A stretch of 64,000 nt of DNA from Actinobacteria bacterium OK074 (GCA_001298575.1 LJCV01000262.1:1-64000), one strand, 5' to 3'. Positions 17,431-26,964 are shown, counted from the first letter of the stretch. Notes: generated from the letters alone by a model not told the origin. Numbers and translations: made by a program.

Positions 17431-18411
17431 ATGACGGCGCCGGGGGACACCACGACCGCCGTCCTCGCCTGCGGCGAAGTGCGCACTTGCCTGCTGCCGT
17501 CCTTCCAGCGGCTGGACACCCAGGCCGCCACACACTTCCTGCGGCTGCGCGCCGACGAACGCGTCCTGGTCTCCGAGCGCCCCAACACCTACGCCCGCTC
17601 CGCCGACACCCTCACCGGTGTCGACTGCCGGCTGCCCACCGCGAACGGCGCCAAGGTCCGCGCCGTCGGCACCGTCGCCGCCCGCGCCGCGCTCACCGAG
17701 GGCCGCGTCCTCCAGACCACCGCCTCCTTCCGCACCCCTGCCGCCGGGCCCGGGATGCGGCAGCCGTGGGGCTACTACCTGGTGCGGCCCGGAGTCGTGG
17801 AACCACAGGGCAAACTCCCCGAAGACGCCATCGCCCGCGGCATCCTGATGGACCGTCAGCAAGGTGAACTGGACCTCGGGACGATCGCCGAGAGCCTGCT
17901 GTCGCAACTCCTGCGCCACCCCCTGCTCGACCACAAGGCGCCCTTCAAGTCCCGCCGCACCCGGCTGCGTTGGGTGGCGAAACTCGCACCTGCCGGTACC
18001 GCACCGGCACTTGAGCGTTTCACCGTCGCCGAGGACGACCTGCGCACCGTTCGGCTGCGGGTGCCCGAGGACACCGCCACGGCCGCCGTCGCGGGACTCT
18101 GCGAGGACCTGGCTCTGCACGACTGGCTGCTCACCACCGTCGTCCGCATCCTCGACAACAGCAGGCTCGGCGCGGCCGACGCGGACGGGGCGGCGACCGT
18201 ACGGGCGCTGCGGCCCGCCGTGGACCACCTGCTGCACGTGTGGATGCCGCGGGCGCGCGTGGACCGCTCGTTGTCGGTGCTGTGGGACACACTGGAGGAC
18301 GAACCCGGATTCTCCCGGCAGTGGGACACGCTGAAGATGCGGATCCGGGACCAACTGGCCCTGCACGCCATCGCGTTACCGCGCGAGCGCGAGGAGCTGG
18401 CGGCGCGCTGA
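17431..18411 (+). CDS. SCO2521-like conserved protein of unknown function
   Basis: A 326-residue soluble protein, the fifth cassette gene. It begins one base after the previous stop (TGAGATG arrangement), so translation is probably coupled. The N-terminal third is strand-rich with ACGEVRTCLLPSFQ (about residues 11-24); the rest is helical and rich in Arg and Leu. No signal peptide, membrane helix or catalytic motif is visible. The stop codon opens a 17-base tandem repeat (GAACCGGCGCC core, three copies, 18410-18462). Apart from family membership nothing predicts its activity. Confidence 0.8.
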   Translation: MTAPGDTTTAVLACGEVRTCLLPSFQRLDTQAATHFLRLRADERVLVSERPNTYARSADTLTGVDCRLPTANGAKVRAVGTVAARAALTEGRVLQTTASFRTPAAGPGMRQPWGYYLVRPGVVEPQGKLPEDAIARGILMDRQQGELDLGTIAESLLSQLLRHPLLDHKAPFKSRRTRLRWVAKLAPAGTAPALERFTVAEDDLRTVRLRVPEDTATAAVAGLCEDLALHDWLLTTVVRILDNSRLGAADADGAATVRALRPAVDHLLHVWMPRARVDRSLSVLWDTLEDEPGFSRQWDTLKMRIRDQLALHAIALPREREELAAR

Positions 18412-18492
18412 ACCGGCGCCGAGGACGAACCGGCGCCCAAGACGAACCGGGCTCCAGCAGACGGGGCCCAGGAAAAACGGGGGAGGTCCGAA

Positions 18493-19518
18493 ATGAACGG
18501 AGCAACACAGGCCCGACAGCCGCAGACGACAGCACAACCCCGCACACCCGAACGGACATCGGAGGGGACGGTGGCCAGGCAGCGGGACCACAGGCCGAAG
18601 CTGATGAGGAAGACGCTGGTCACCGTCGCGGTGGCCGCGGGGACGTACGTCCTGACCAACATCCTCAACCAAAGCGCCGACGAAGTATGGCAGTTGACCG
18701 TGTCCATCGTCATCGGCGGCGCGGCGCTCATCGTGCAGTACCTCGTCGACTTCGAGGAACGCCTGATAGCGATGGAGCGCGGCCTCGCCGAGCACCACGG
18801 CGAGATGCGCTCGGCGGTCGAGACCGCGTTCGAGGGCATCAACGAGGCGACGGAGCTGTACAGCCAGATGAGCCGCTCCGCGCTGCGCTCCGACGGCGTG
18901 CCCCAACTCGTGCGCTCCTACACGCAGGTGGGCAATCAGCCGTCCCGGCTCGTGCAGGACTTCGCGCAGGAACAGGTGGGCGGTCTCACCTCGCTCCTGG
19001 AGAACCTCAAGAACGGCAGCGTCGACTGCGCGGGCGAGAACAACGACTGGCTGATCGGCCTCACCGTCTGCGCCAAGGAGACGATCTACGCCACCAGTAC
19101 GCCGGTCGACCGCGGCTTCTGGTACAGCGAACCCGCCAACCGCTACCTCAAGGCACAGGAGATGGCGATCAAACAGGGGGTCGTGGTGCGGCGCCTCTTC
19201 CTCGTCAAGGAACCGCACGAGGTGACCCAGGCCCTTGAGGAACTCTGCGAGAGCCACCGGGACTTGGGCATCGACGCGCGTATAGCCATCCGCTCCCGGC
19301 TGCCGCAGCGGGCTCGGCTGACGCCGACCAACGACTTCATCGTCTTCGACGGGGAGCTGTCGTACGAGACGGAGCCGGACGTCGATGTCGTGCCGGCGAA
19401 GACGTTGTTGCGGGCCACGCCGGATCATGTGGCGGAGCGGGTACGGAGGTTCAACGTTCTGTGGGAGGCGACCGAGCCGGTGGATCCGGGGGCCGGAGTA
19501 CCTGCGGGCGGTCACTGA
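18493..19518 (+). CDS. Membrane protein with soluble C-terminal (PLD-like?) domain
   Basis: A 341-residue protein with a basic, polar N-terminal region, two membrane helices (about residues 40-58 and 67-85), a helical coiled segment (90-130) and a soluble domain (about 145-330). The soluble part contains TIYATSTPVDRGFW and GVVVRRLFLV, resembling the fold of phospholipase-D-like or regulator-linked domains, but no HxKxxxxD motif is present. The ATG at 18493 has a GGAGG site eight bases upstream. It lies 81 bases after the SCO2521-like gene in the same direction, so it may be the membrane arm of the cassette. A 28-base imperfect duplication spans its stop codon. Confidence 0.75.
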   Translation: MNGATQARQPQTTAQPRTPERTSEGTVARQRDHRPKLMRKTLVTVAVAAGTYVLTNILNQSADEVWQLTVSIVIGGAALIVQYLVDFEERLIAMERGLAEHHGEMRSAVETAFEGINEATELYSQMSRSALRSDGVPQLVRSYTQVGNQPSRLVQDFAQEQVGGLTSLLENLKNGSVDCAGENNDWLIGLTVCAKETIYATSTPVDRGFWYSEPANRYLKAQEMAIKQGVVVRRLFLVKEPHEVTQALEELCESHRDLGIDARIAIRSRLPQRARLTPTNDFIVFDGELSYETEPDVDVVPAKTLLRATPDHVAERVRRFNVLWEATEPVDPGAGVPAGGH

Positions 19519-19568
19519 GACCGGGGTTCCGGCGGGCGGGCACCGAGGGGGAGAGAGCCCGGCCGTGC

Positions 19569-20330
19569 TCAGGACAGCAACGGGGCCAGCCGTTCCGCGT
19601 GTTCGCGGAGGAGTTTGACCAACTCCTGTTCCGTGCCCGGGTCTTCGATTCGTTCCGGGGGGCCGCACAGGGACAGGCCCGCTACCAGGGTGCCTGTGTC
19701 CGGGGATTGGACGGGTACGGCCAGGCAGGCGCGGGACGGGTGCAGTTCGCCGTGTTGGGTTGCGAAGCCCAGGGTGGTGATCGTGGTCAACTGCCGTTGC
19801 AGTGCCGCTGGTTCGGTGATCGTCGCCGGAGTGAAGCGGCGGAGCTCGGTGGTGGTCGTGAGCGCCTCCGGGCGGTCGGCCAGGAGCAGTTTGCCCAGGG
19901 ACGACGCGTGCGGGTAGCGGGAGAGGACGGCCTCGTCCGTGGGGGGATGGTCGGGGTCCGGGTCGACCATGAACAGACGCCCGGCGGTGTACGCGGCCAG
20001 GTGCACACCCCAGCGCAGCCGGCCGCGCAGCTCCGCCACCACGGCCCGCGCGGCTGTTGGCGGCCGGGGCACCTGGGGTACGGACAGCCGTGCGGCCCGG
20101 CGGCCCAGTGCGAAGCCGCGCAGGTCGGGGAGGCGGACCAAGTACTCCTCCGCGACAAGGAGGTTGAGCAGCCGGTACGTCGTCGCGGGCGGGAGTCCGA
20201 GCGCCCCGGAGATCTCCTTCGCGGTCACGCCCGGCCCGGCGGCCACTACCGCTTCGAGGACGGCGAGCGCGTTGCGCAGCGCCTTGGGCTGGCGGCCGGA
20301 GAGGGGGTGGCCGCCGGAGTCGTAACTCAT
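19569..20330 (-). CDS. IclR family transcriptional regulator
   Basis: A 253-residue regulator. The winged helix (about residues 14-75) contains VTAKEISGALGLPPATTYRLLNLL; the effector domain (about 90-250) has the GAF-like IclR fold with SSLGKLLLA and GFATQHGELHPSRACLAVPV. The gene sits nine bases after an APC permease gene on the same strand, so the two probably form an operon. The divergent partner operon encodes another permease and an amine oxidase, making amine-responsive control likely. The ATG at 20330 is the start. Confidence 0.87.
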   Translation of the reverse strand: MSYDSGGHPLSGRQPKALRNALAVLEAVVAAGPGVTAKEISGALGLPPATTYRLLNLLVAEEYLVRLPDLRGFALGRRAARLSVPQVPRPPTAARAVVAELRGRLRWGVHLAAYTAGRLFMVDPDPDHPPTDEAVLSRYPHASSLGKLLLADRPEALTTTTELRRFTPATITEPAALQRQLTTITTLGFATQHGELHPSRACLAVPVQSPDTGTLVAGLSLCGPPERIEDPGTEQELVKLLREHAERLAPLLS

Positions 20331-20339
20331 CGTCGGTCG

Positions 20340-21941
20340 TCACCGCCCCGGCCGGGGGGTGTCCGGGTGGCCGCCGAGTACGTCCGCCAGGGAGGTCTCG
20401 TCGTACACGCCGATGCCCGCGAGCGCGCCCGGGCGGCGTAGTCGCAGGAGTGCGTACCAGCAGGTGCCCGTGGTGAGGAGTACGGCCAGGGGCAGGGCGA
20501 GGCGGGCGGCCATCGTCGACGTGGTGAACGCGATCAGCGCGGCGGCCAGGACCGGTACCGCGAGTGCCGGGCCGGCCACCGCGGCGCGCGTCAACTCGCC
20601 TATGCCGCGCAGGAAGAAGGGGACGGCGAGGCAGACGAGGAGGTAGGCGACGAGGTAGCCGACGGTGGCCGTCTGGACCAGGAGTTCCAGGCAGCGCCGT
20701 ACCGGAACCCCGGCCGCGAGCAGCGCGACCGGGGGCACGGTGACCGCGGGCAGGGCGAACGCGACGGCCATGTGCGGGGTGCGGTAGGCACCGTGCGTGC
20801 GGCGCAGGGCGCGCGGGGCGACCCCCTCGGTGCCCATGGAGAACAGCACCCGGGTGAGCGCGTTCGCGGTGGCCAGGGCGCAGGCCAGGAAGGACGCCGC
20901 GAGTCCCGCGTCCAGCAGCGGTGGCACCCAGCTCAGCCGGTCGGCGGTGGCGAGGACGGTGAGGGGGTCTGTTTGCCCGGCCAACGTGCCTGATCCGTGG
21001 GCGAGTTGACCCACCGCCCCGCCTCCCGCGAAACCCGCCACCTGTACCGCCGCCGCGCCCACGTACATGACCCCGGCCAGCGCCGCCGTCCACCGCACCG
21101 CGCGCGGGACCGTGTGGAAGGGGCGGCGGGCCTCCACGCCGAGGGAGGCCGCCGACTCGAAGCCGATGAACGCGGCGAAGGCGGGCAGGACGCCGGCTGC
21201 CACCGCGCCGGGGGTGACGCCCGTCGGGCCGCCGTTCAGGGCCGCGGGCCACTCCACCCCGCCGCCGCTCGCCAGCAGGCCGAACACCACCGCCATCAGG
21301 GTGATCGAGATGCCCTCCACGAGCAGTACCACCCGTGCAGCCAGGCGTACGCCCCGGATCGTGCAGGCCGCGACCGCCGTCGCGAGGGTGACGACGATCA
21401 GCGCGCCGCCCGCCGCCGTTGGCACGGACAGGCCGATCCGGGCGAGCAACTCCAGCACGTACTGGGCGCAGCCCGTCAGGGACGCCGAGACCAGCAGGCC
21501 GTAGCCGATCAGCAGTGCGTAGCCGCAGGCGAACGCCGCGCCCGGTCCCAGTCCCTTCGCCGCCAGGCTGTAGAGCGAACCGGCCGCCGCCATCCGCCGG
21601 GTGAACTGTCCGACGCACGCGCCGATCAGCAGGGCGAGCGCGGTCGCCGCCACGAACGACCACACGACGCCGCCCCCGGCCGTGCCCGCCGTGATCGCGG
21701 GGGTGGTGGCCATCGCGGCGGCCGGGGCCGTCGCCGACACCGACTGGGCGAACACCTGCACGGGGCCGAGGGTGCGCCGTTCCAGCCCCGGCAGCCGCAG
21801 CCCCGCCCGCACCGGGGTGCTTCCGCCCGCGGCGGCGGTGACGTGCCGGGGGTAGTCGGAGGAGGCTGCGGAACCGTTTGCGGAAACAGAACCGGCGGGG
21901 TGCGGCGCGTGGTCGTGGTCGGGGTCGGTGTACGGCCTCAT
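20340..21941 (-). CDS. APC superfamily amino-acid/amine permease
   Basis: A 533-residue integral membrane protein with an N-terminal hydrophilic tail of about 60 residues and about twelve to fourteen hydrophobic segments. The first core helix shows the APC helix-1 motif SATAPAAAMATTPAITA, and the sixth-helix region AFAAFIGFESAASLG with a conserved FE pair is typical of the family. Likely proton-coupled uptake of an amino acid or amine. The ATG at 21941 opens the operon with the IclR gene. A second, different APC permease is encoded divergently next door. Confidence 0.85.
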   Translation of the reverse strand: MRPYTDPDHDHAPHPAGSVSANGSAASSDYPRHVTAAAGGSTPVRAGLRLPGLERRTLGPVQVFAQSVSATAPAAAMATTPAITAGTAGGGVVWSFVAATALALLIGACVGQFTRRMAAAGSLYSLAAKGLGPGAAFACGYALLIGYGLLVSASLTGCAQYVLELLARIGLSVPTAAGGALIVVTLATAVAACTIRGVRLAARVVLLVEGISITLMAVVFGLLASGGGVEWPAALNGGPTGVTPGAVAAGVLPAFAAFIGFESAASLGVEARRPFHTVPRAVRWTAALAGVMYVGAAAVQVAGFAGGGAVGQLAHGSGTLAGQTDPLTVLATADRLSWVPPLLDAGLAASFLACALATANALTRVLFSMGTEGVAPRALRRTHGAYRTPHMAVAFALPAVTVPPVALLAAGVPVRRCLELLVQTATVGYLVAYLLVCLAVPFFLRGIGELTRAAVAGPALAVPVLAAALIAFTTSTMAARLALPLAVLLTTGTCWYALLRLRRPGALAGIGVYDETSLADVLGGHPDTPRPGR

Positions 21942-21999
21942 GCCGCAGCACGTTAGGAGGCGCGGGCCACCGCAGGCGTGCCGGGCACGTGACCACCGT

Positions 22000-22018
22000 G
22001 TTTCCCCGAATGAGAAAC
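22000..22018. promoter_or_regulatory. GTTTC-N9-GAAAC inverted repeat between divergent permease operons
   Basis: Within the 275-base gap between the two permease operons, GTTTC and GAAAC flank a nine-base spacer. TTTC/GAAA-type dyads are common in IclR operators, and the IclR gene lies in one of the two operons. No other strong dyad or gene is seen in 21942-22216. Confidence 0.35.
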
Positions 22019-22216
22019 CTCGCCCGTGCGTTCCCGCCGGTTGCGAAAACGGTTACGCGTCGTTCTCCGTCCCCGGGAATCCGGCCCCGCCCGCTCCCAC
22101 TCCGCGCACCGACCGTTTGACGCGTGGGTGACCGCCCGGCAACCGCGCTCCTCCAGGCTCATGGGCAACCGCCCCACACCACCCCCAGCCCCCAACTCCC
22201 CGTCCCTGGAGTCCGC

Positions 22217-23665
22217 ATGGCCACCGCCCAGCAGGACACGCACCACACCGGCGCACCCCCGCCCACCCTCACCGGCTCCCTCGGCACCGGCTCCATCGTC
22301 TTCATGGTCGTGGCCGCCGCCGCCCCGCTCACCGTCGTCAGCGGCGGCGTCCCCCTCGGGATCGCGCTCGGCAACGGCGCCGCCTTCCCCGCCACCTTCG
22401 TGATCTGCTGCGCGGTCCTGCTGCTCTTCTCCGTCGGCTACGCCGCCATGAGCCGCCACGTGCCGCAGGCGGGCGCCTTCTTCTCCTACGTCCAGCAGGG
22501 TCTCGGCCCGGCCGCCGGGCGCGGCGCCGCCTACCTCGCGCTCGCCACCTACACCGCCGTACAGCTCGCCGTGTACGGGTACGCCGGCACCGTCGCCGAC
22601 GGGCTCGTCCAGCACTACGGCGGCCCGCACCTGCCCTGGTGGCTGTGGTCGGCGGTGGCGCTCGCGGCCGTCGGGCTGCTCGGGTACCGGCACATCGAGC
22701 TGAGCAGCAAGGTGCTGGGCGTGCTGCTGCTGTGCGAGGTGGCCATCGTGCTCGCGCTGGACGTCGTGATCGTCGCCCACGGCCACCTGTCCACGGCGCT
22801 GGTGCGGCCCGCCGAGATCACCTCCGGGTCACCCGGGCTCGGCATCGTCTTCGCCGTCGCCGGCTACCTCGGCTTCGAGGCGACGGCGGTGTTCCGCAGC
22901 GAGGCCCGCGACCCCGAACGCACGGTCCCGCGCGCCACCTATGTTTCCCTCCTGCTGATCGGCGGTTTCTACACACTTTCCAGCTGGGCACTGGTCTCGG
23001 CATGGGGCGACCGGCGGGTGGTCGCGGCGGCGGGCGCGGACCCGGGCGGCATGGTGCTCGCCACCATCGACCGCGAACTCGGTACGGCCGCCGCCGACAC
23101 CGCCCAAGTCCTGCTGCTCACCAGCCTGTTCGCGGCCCTGCTGTCCTTCCACAACGTGCTGGCCCGCTACGGCTTCTCCCTCGGCACCTCGGGCGCCCTG
23201 CCCCGTACGCTCGGCGCGGGCCACCCCCGGCACGGCTCCCCGCACACCGCCTCCCTCACCCAAACGGCAAGCGCGGGCGCCCTGTTGGCGCTGTGCGCGG
23301 CCCTCGGCATGGACCCGGTCACGCAGGTCTTCGCCTGGATGTCCGGTACGGCGACGCTGGGCGTCCTGTTCCTGATGGGGCTGACCTGTCTGTCGGTCAT
23401 CGTCTTCTTCCGCCGCACCCGCTGCCCGCGTCACGGCGTCGCCGTCGACACCCGGCTCTGGCACACAACTGCCGCCCCTGGTATGGGACTTGTGGGCCTT
23501 GCCGCCTGCCTGGCACTGTCGGTGGCCAACTTCCCCACGCTGATCGGTGGTTCGACGGCACTGGCGGCCACGCTGGGGGCGGTGCTGGTCGGTTGCTTCG
23601 CCCTGGGGGTCGTTCCGGCGCTCGCGCGGCGGCGGACGCCGGGCGTTCCGCGATTGACCGACTGA
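22217..23665 (+). CDS. APC family amino-acid/amine permease
   Basis: A 482-residue membrane transporter with about twelve hydrophobic segments. Helix 1 has FMVVAAAAPLTVVSGGVP, and the mid-protein segment VAGYLGFEATAVFRSEARDPERTVP is a hallmark of the APC/YhdG-type amino-acid permeases. The ATG at 22217 follows a GGAG site; the upstream in-frame extension is proline-rich and unlikely. The amine oxidase gene starts 35 bases after its stop, so uptake and oxidation of the same amine are probably coupled. Confidence 0.86.
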   Translation: MATAQQDTHHTGAPPPTLTGSLGTGSIVFMVVAAAAPLTVVSGGVPLGIALGNGAAFPATFVICCAVLLLFSVGYAAMSRHVPQAGAFFSYVQQGLGPAAGRGAAYLALATYTAVQLAVYGYAGTVADGLVQHYGGPHLPWWLWSAVALAAVGLLGYRHIELSSKVLGVLLLCEVAIVLALDVVIVAHGHLSTALVRPAEITSGSPGLGIVFAVAGYLGFEATAVFRSEARDPERTVPRATYVSLLLIGGFYTLSSWALVSAWGDRRVVAAAGADPGGMVLATIDRELGTAAADTAQVLLLTSLFAALLSFHNVLARYGFSLGTSGALPRTLGAGHPRHGSPHTASLTQTASAGALLALCAALGMDPVTQVFAWMSGTATLGVLFLMGLTCLSVIVFFRRTRCPRHGVAVDTRLWHTTAAPGMGLVGLAACLALSVANFPTLIGGSTALAATLGAVLVGCFALGVVPALARRRTPGVPRLTD

Positions 23666-23700
23666 TCGTCATCCCCCTTATCCCACCGAGGAGTCAGCAC

Positions 23701-25608
23701 ATGACGAAGTCCCTTCCTCCGCATCCGCTGGACGCGGTCACCGAAGCCGAGATCGTCGCGCTCAAGGCGATCCTCACCAAGGCCGATCTCCTCTCCCCGA
23801 CCGTCCGTTACGCCTTCTGCGTGCCGGAGGAGGCGGACAAAGCCGCCGTGCTGGCGCACACGCCGGGTGACGTGGTGGACCGGCGGTTCCGGGTCGTGCT
23901 GCTCGACCTCGCCGACGGCAGCTCACGCGACGTGATCGTCTCGGCGACGCGCGCGGAGGTGGACGAGGTCACCGCGCTCGCCCCGGCCACCGACGGTCAA
24001 CCACCCATCATCGACGCCGAGTTCGCCGTCGTCGAGGAGATCCTGAACGCGCACCCGGAGTGGACGGCGGCTCTTGAGCGGCGCGGTCTGGACCCGGCGA
24101 CCGTGCGCAGTGTGCCGTTGTCGGCGGGCTCCTACCCCGAGCACGCCGACAACGAGGCCGGTCACCGGGTCGTCCGCTCCCTCGGGTTCCAGCAGCTGCA
24201 CGAGAGGGACCACCCGTGGGCGCACCCGGTGGACGGGCTGGTCGCCTACGTCGATCTCACCCGCCGCGAGGTGCTGCGGATCATCGACGCGCGGGAGTTC
24301 CCGGTGCCGTCGGAGTCCGGCAACTTCGACGACCCGGAGGTGTCCGGCCCGCCGCGCACCACCCTGAAGCCGATCGAGATCACCCAGCCGGAGGGCCCGA
24401 GCTTCACCCTCGACGGGAACCTCCTCACCTGGCAGAACTGGTCGGTGCGGGTCGGCTTCAACGAGCGCGAGGGGCTGACGCTCCATCAACTCTCGTTCCA
24501 CGACCGCCCGATCGCCTACCGGGCGTCGATCGCCGAGATGGTCGTGCCGTACGCGGACCCGTCACCGGTGCGGTTCTGGCAGAACTACTTCGACGCGGGC
24601 GAGTACATGTTCGCCCGGTACGCCAACTCCCTCGAACTGGGCTGCGACTGCCTCGGCGAGATCACCTACCTGGACGCGGTGATCGCCGACGACGAGGGTG
24701 AGCCGCACACCATCCGTAACGCGATCTGCATCCACGAGGAGGACTACGGCGTCCTGTGGAAGCACAGCGACCTGTTCGCGGGCTCCAACGAGACGCGCCG
24801 CCAACGCCGTCTGGTGGTCTCCTTCTTCACCACGATCGGCAATTACGACTACGGTTTCTACTGGTATCTCTACCTCGACGGCACGATCCAGTGCGAGGCG
24901 AAGGCCACCGGGGTCGTGTTCACCTCGGCCTACCCCGAGGAGGGGCACGAGTACGCCACCCAGATCGCGCCCGGCCTCGGGGCGCCCTTCCACCAGCACC
25001 TGTTCTCGGCCCGGCTGGACATGACCGTCGACGGGCCGCGCAACGCCGTGGAGGAGGTGGAGGCCCGTACCGTGCCGGTGGGGCCCGGAAACCCTTACGG
25101 AAACGCTTTCCGCGAGTCGCGCACGCGGCTGACGAACGAGGCGGGGGCCCGGCGCGACGCGGATGGCGCGCATGCGCGGGTGTGGCAGATCGTGAACCCG
25201 GAGAAGACCAACCGGCTTGGCCGGCCGGTCGGTTACGCGCTCTACCCCGAGGGGCAGCCGACGCTTCTCGCGGATCCGTCCGCCTCCGTGCACTCCCGGG
25301 CCGCGTTCGCCACCCACCATCTGTGGGTGACCGCCTACGACCCGGCCGAGCGGTATCCGGCGGGGGACTTCGTCAACCAGCATCCGGGCGGGGCGGGGTT
25401 GCCCGCGTGGACCGCGGCGGATCGTGACCTCGACGGTGCGGATGTCGTTCTGTGGCACACGTTCGGGCTGACCCACTTTCCTCGCCCGGAGGACTGGCCT
25501 GTCATGCCGGTCGACTACGCGGGTTTCACGTTGAAGCCGGTGGGGTTCTTCGACCGCAACCCGACGTTGGACGTGCCGGGTTCGGCCGCGCGGCACTGTC
25601 ACGGGTAG
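23701..25608 (+). CDS. Copper/TPQ-containing primary-amine oxidase
   Basis: Oxidises primary amines (for example phenylethylamine or tyramine) to aldehydes, releasing ammonia and hydrogen peroxide. The 635-residue chain keeps every key residue: NYDY with the topaquinone-precursor Tyr382, catalytic base Asp298 in YFDAGEYM, and copper ligands His431 and His433 (FHQHLF) and His592. These numbers are the same as those of the Arthrobacter globiformis phenylethylamine oxidase as I remember it, so orthology is likely. The ATG at 23701 follows GAGGAG. There is no signal peptide, so it is cytoplasmic. It is co-transcribed with the preceding permease. Confidence 0.93.
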   Translation: MTKSLPPHPLDAVTEAEIVALKAILTKADLLSPTVRYAFCVPEEADKAAVLAHTPGDVVDRRFRVVLLDLADGSSRDVIVSATRAEVDEVTALAPATDGQPPIIDAEFAVVEEILNAHPEWTAALERRGLDPATVRSVPLSAGSYPEHADNEAGHRVVRSLGFQQLHERDHPWAHPVDGLVAYVDLTRREVLRIIDAREFPVPSESGNFDDPEVSGPPRTTLKPIEITQPEGPSFTLDGNLLTWQNWSVRVGFNEREGLTLHQLSFHDRPIAYRASIAEMVVPYADPSPVRFWQNYFDAGEYMFARYANSLELGCDCLGEITYLDAVIADDEGEPHTIRNAICIHEEDYGVLWKHSDLFAGSNETRRQRRLVVSFFTTIGNYDYGFYWYLYLDGTIQCEAKATGVVFTSAYPEEGHEYATQIAPGLGAPFHQHLFSARLDMTVDGPRNAVEEVEARTVPVGPGNPYGNAFRESRTRLTNEAGARRDADGAHARVWQIVNPEKTNRLGRPVGYALYPEGQPTLLADPSASVHSRAAFATHHLWVTAYDPAERYPAGDFVNQHPGGAGLPAWTAADRDLDGADVVLWHTFGLTHFPRPEDWPVMPVDYAGFTLKPVGFFDRNPTLDVPGSAARHCHG

Positions 25609-25651
25609 GGCCTCGCAGTTCCCCACGCCCCTGACGGGGCATCGGTCCAAC

Positions 25652-26857
25652 TCAGCTCCAGATCACCGGGAGTTCCGCCAAGCCATACGTCACCGAGTCC
25701 GTCCGCAGGGGGACTTGGTCCGGTGATACGGCCAGCCTCAGTGTCGGGAAGCGTTGGATCAGGGCCTGGTAGGCGATCTTCAGTTCCACGCGGGCCAGTT
25801 GTTGGCCCACGCACTGGTGGATGCCGAAGCCGAAGGCCATGTGGCCGGCCGTGCGGCGGGTGATGTCGAGGGTGTCGGGGTGGTCGAAGCGGCGGGGGTC
25901 GCGGTTGGCGGCCATCAGGGCGGGGACGACGACGTCGCCGCGTTTGATGAGCCGGCCGCCGACCTCGACGTCCTCCGTCGCGGAGCGTTCGGCGCCGTAC
26001 TGGGCGATGGTGAGGTAGCGGAGAAGTTCCTCGACGGCGCCGGTGATGAGGGCGGGATCGGCGCGCAGGGCGGCGAGTTGGGCCGGGTTCTGGAGGAGGG
26101 CGAAGGTGCCGAGGGCGAGCATGTGGGCGGTGGTCTCGTGCCCGGCGGCGAGCAGGGCCAGGCCCATCCGGGAGACCTCCTCCTCGCTCAACTCCTCGTC
26201 GGCGGCGAGGTTGCTGAGGATGTCGTCGGTGGGGCGGGCGCGTTTGCGGACGACGAGGTCGTTGACGTACGCGTAGATGTCGTCGAGGGCCGCCATGTAC
26301 TGCTCGGGGGTGGCGGACAGCGCCAGCATGCTCGTGGTCTTCTCCTGGAAGACCTCGCGCTCGGCGTAGTCGACGCCCATCAACTCGCAGATGACGAAGG
26401 AGGGGATGGGCAGGGCGAAGACCTGCACCAGGTCGACGGGGCCGGTCATCCGCTCCATCGCGGTCAGGACGTCGTCGACGATGTCCGTGATGCGGTCGGT
26501 GAGTTGGGTCATGCGGCTGGTGGTGAACTTGCCGGCGAGCTTGCGGCGCAGGCGGGTGTGCTCGGGCGGGTCAACGCCGTTGATCTCGCCGGGTTTTGCC
26601 CGCCGGGCGGCGGTTACCTGGCCGTCCAGGGCGGAGTTGCGGAGTTCGCCGCGGGAGCTGAAGCGCTGGTGGTCGCCGAGGACGTCGTGCACGTCCGCGT
26701 GCCGGGTGAGGAGCCAGCCGTGGCTGCCGTCCGCCAGGGTGACGGGACAGACGGGGTCCTCCTCGCGCAGGTCGCGCAGGGCCGCCGGGGGGTCGAAGGG
26801 GCAGCCCTGCGAGCGTTCCTTCGGTATGGGGACGGGGGCGGGCACGGTGTCTGCCAT
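25652..26857 (-). CDS. Cytochrome P450
   Basis: A 401-residue soluble haem monooxygenase of actinomycete class I (CYP105/CYP107-like). The I-helix oxygen-activation motif is LLAAGHETTAH (about residues 240-250), the K-helix ExxR is EELLR, and the haem loop FGFGIHQCVGQQLAR supplies the cysteine ligand near residue 346. The ATG at 26857 is chosen because the extension to 26941 lacks P450 similarity. No ferredoxin or reductase gene is adjacent, so electrons must come from elsewhere. It follows an IclR gene on the same strand by 129 bases. Substrate unknown. Confidence 0.92.
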   Translation of the reverse strand: MADTVPAPVPIPKERSQGCPFDPPAALRDLREEDPVCPVTLADGSHGWLLTRHADVHDVLGDHQRFSSRGELRNSALDGQVTAARRAKPGEINGVDPPEHTRLRRKLAGKFTTSRMTQLTDRITDIVDDVLTAMERMTGPVDLVQVFALPIPSFVICELMGVDYAEREVFQEKTTSMLALSATPEQYMAALDDIYAYVNDLVVRKRARPTDDILSNLAADEELSEEEVSRMGLALLAAGHETTAHMLALGTFALLQNPAQLAALRADPALITGAVEELLRYLTIAQYGAERSATEDVEVGGRLIKRGDVVVPALMAANRDPRRFDHPDTLDITRRTAGHMAFGFGIHQCVGQQLARVELKIAYQALIQRFPTLRLAVSPDQVPLRTDSVTYGLAELPVIWS

Positions 26858-26964
26858 GGACGGATTCCCCTCTCGTGCGGAGTGGTGAATTCTCGTACGG
26901 GTGTGAAGCGCGGGGTGTGAATACGCTGTCCGTTCGGGCAAGATCCAAACGGTTTTCCGCCAAG

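Noticed and set aside
18376..21996. Very long minus-strand open frame through the cassette and permease genes
   Set aside because: It is the antisense shadow of GC-rich real genes, with arginine/proline-rich composition and no domain.
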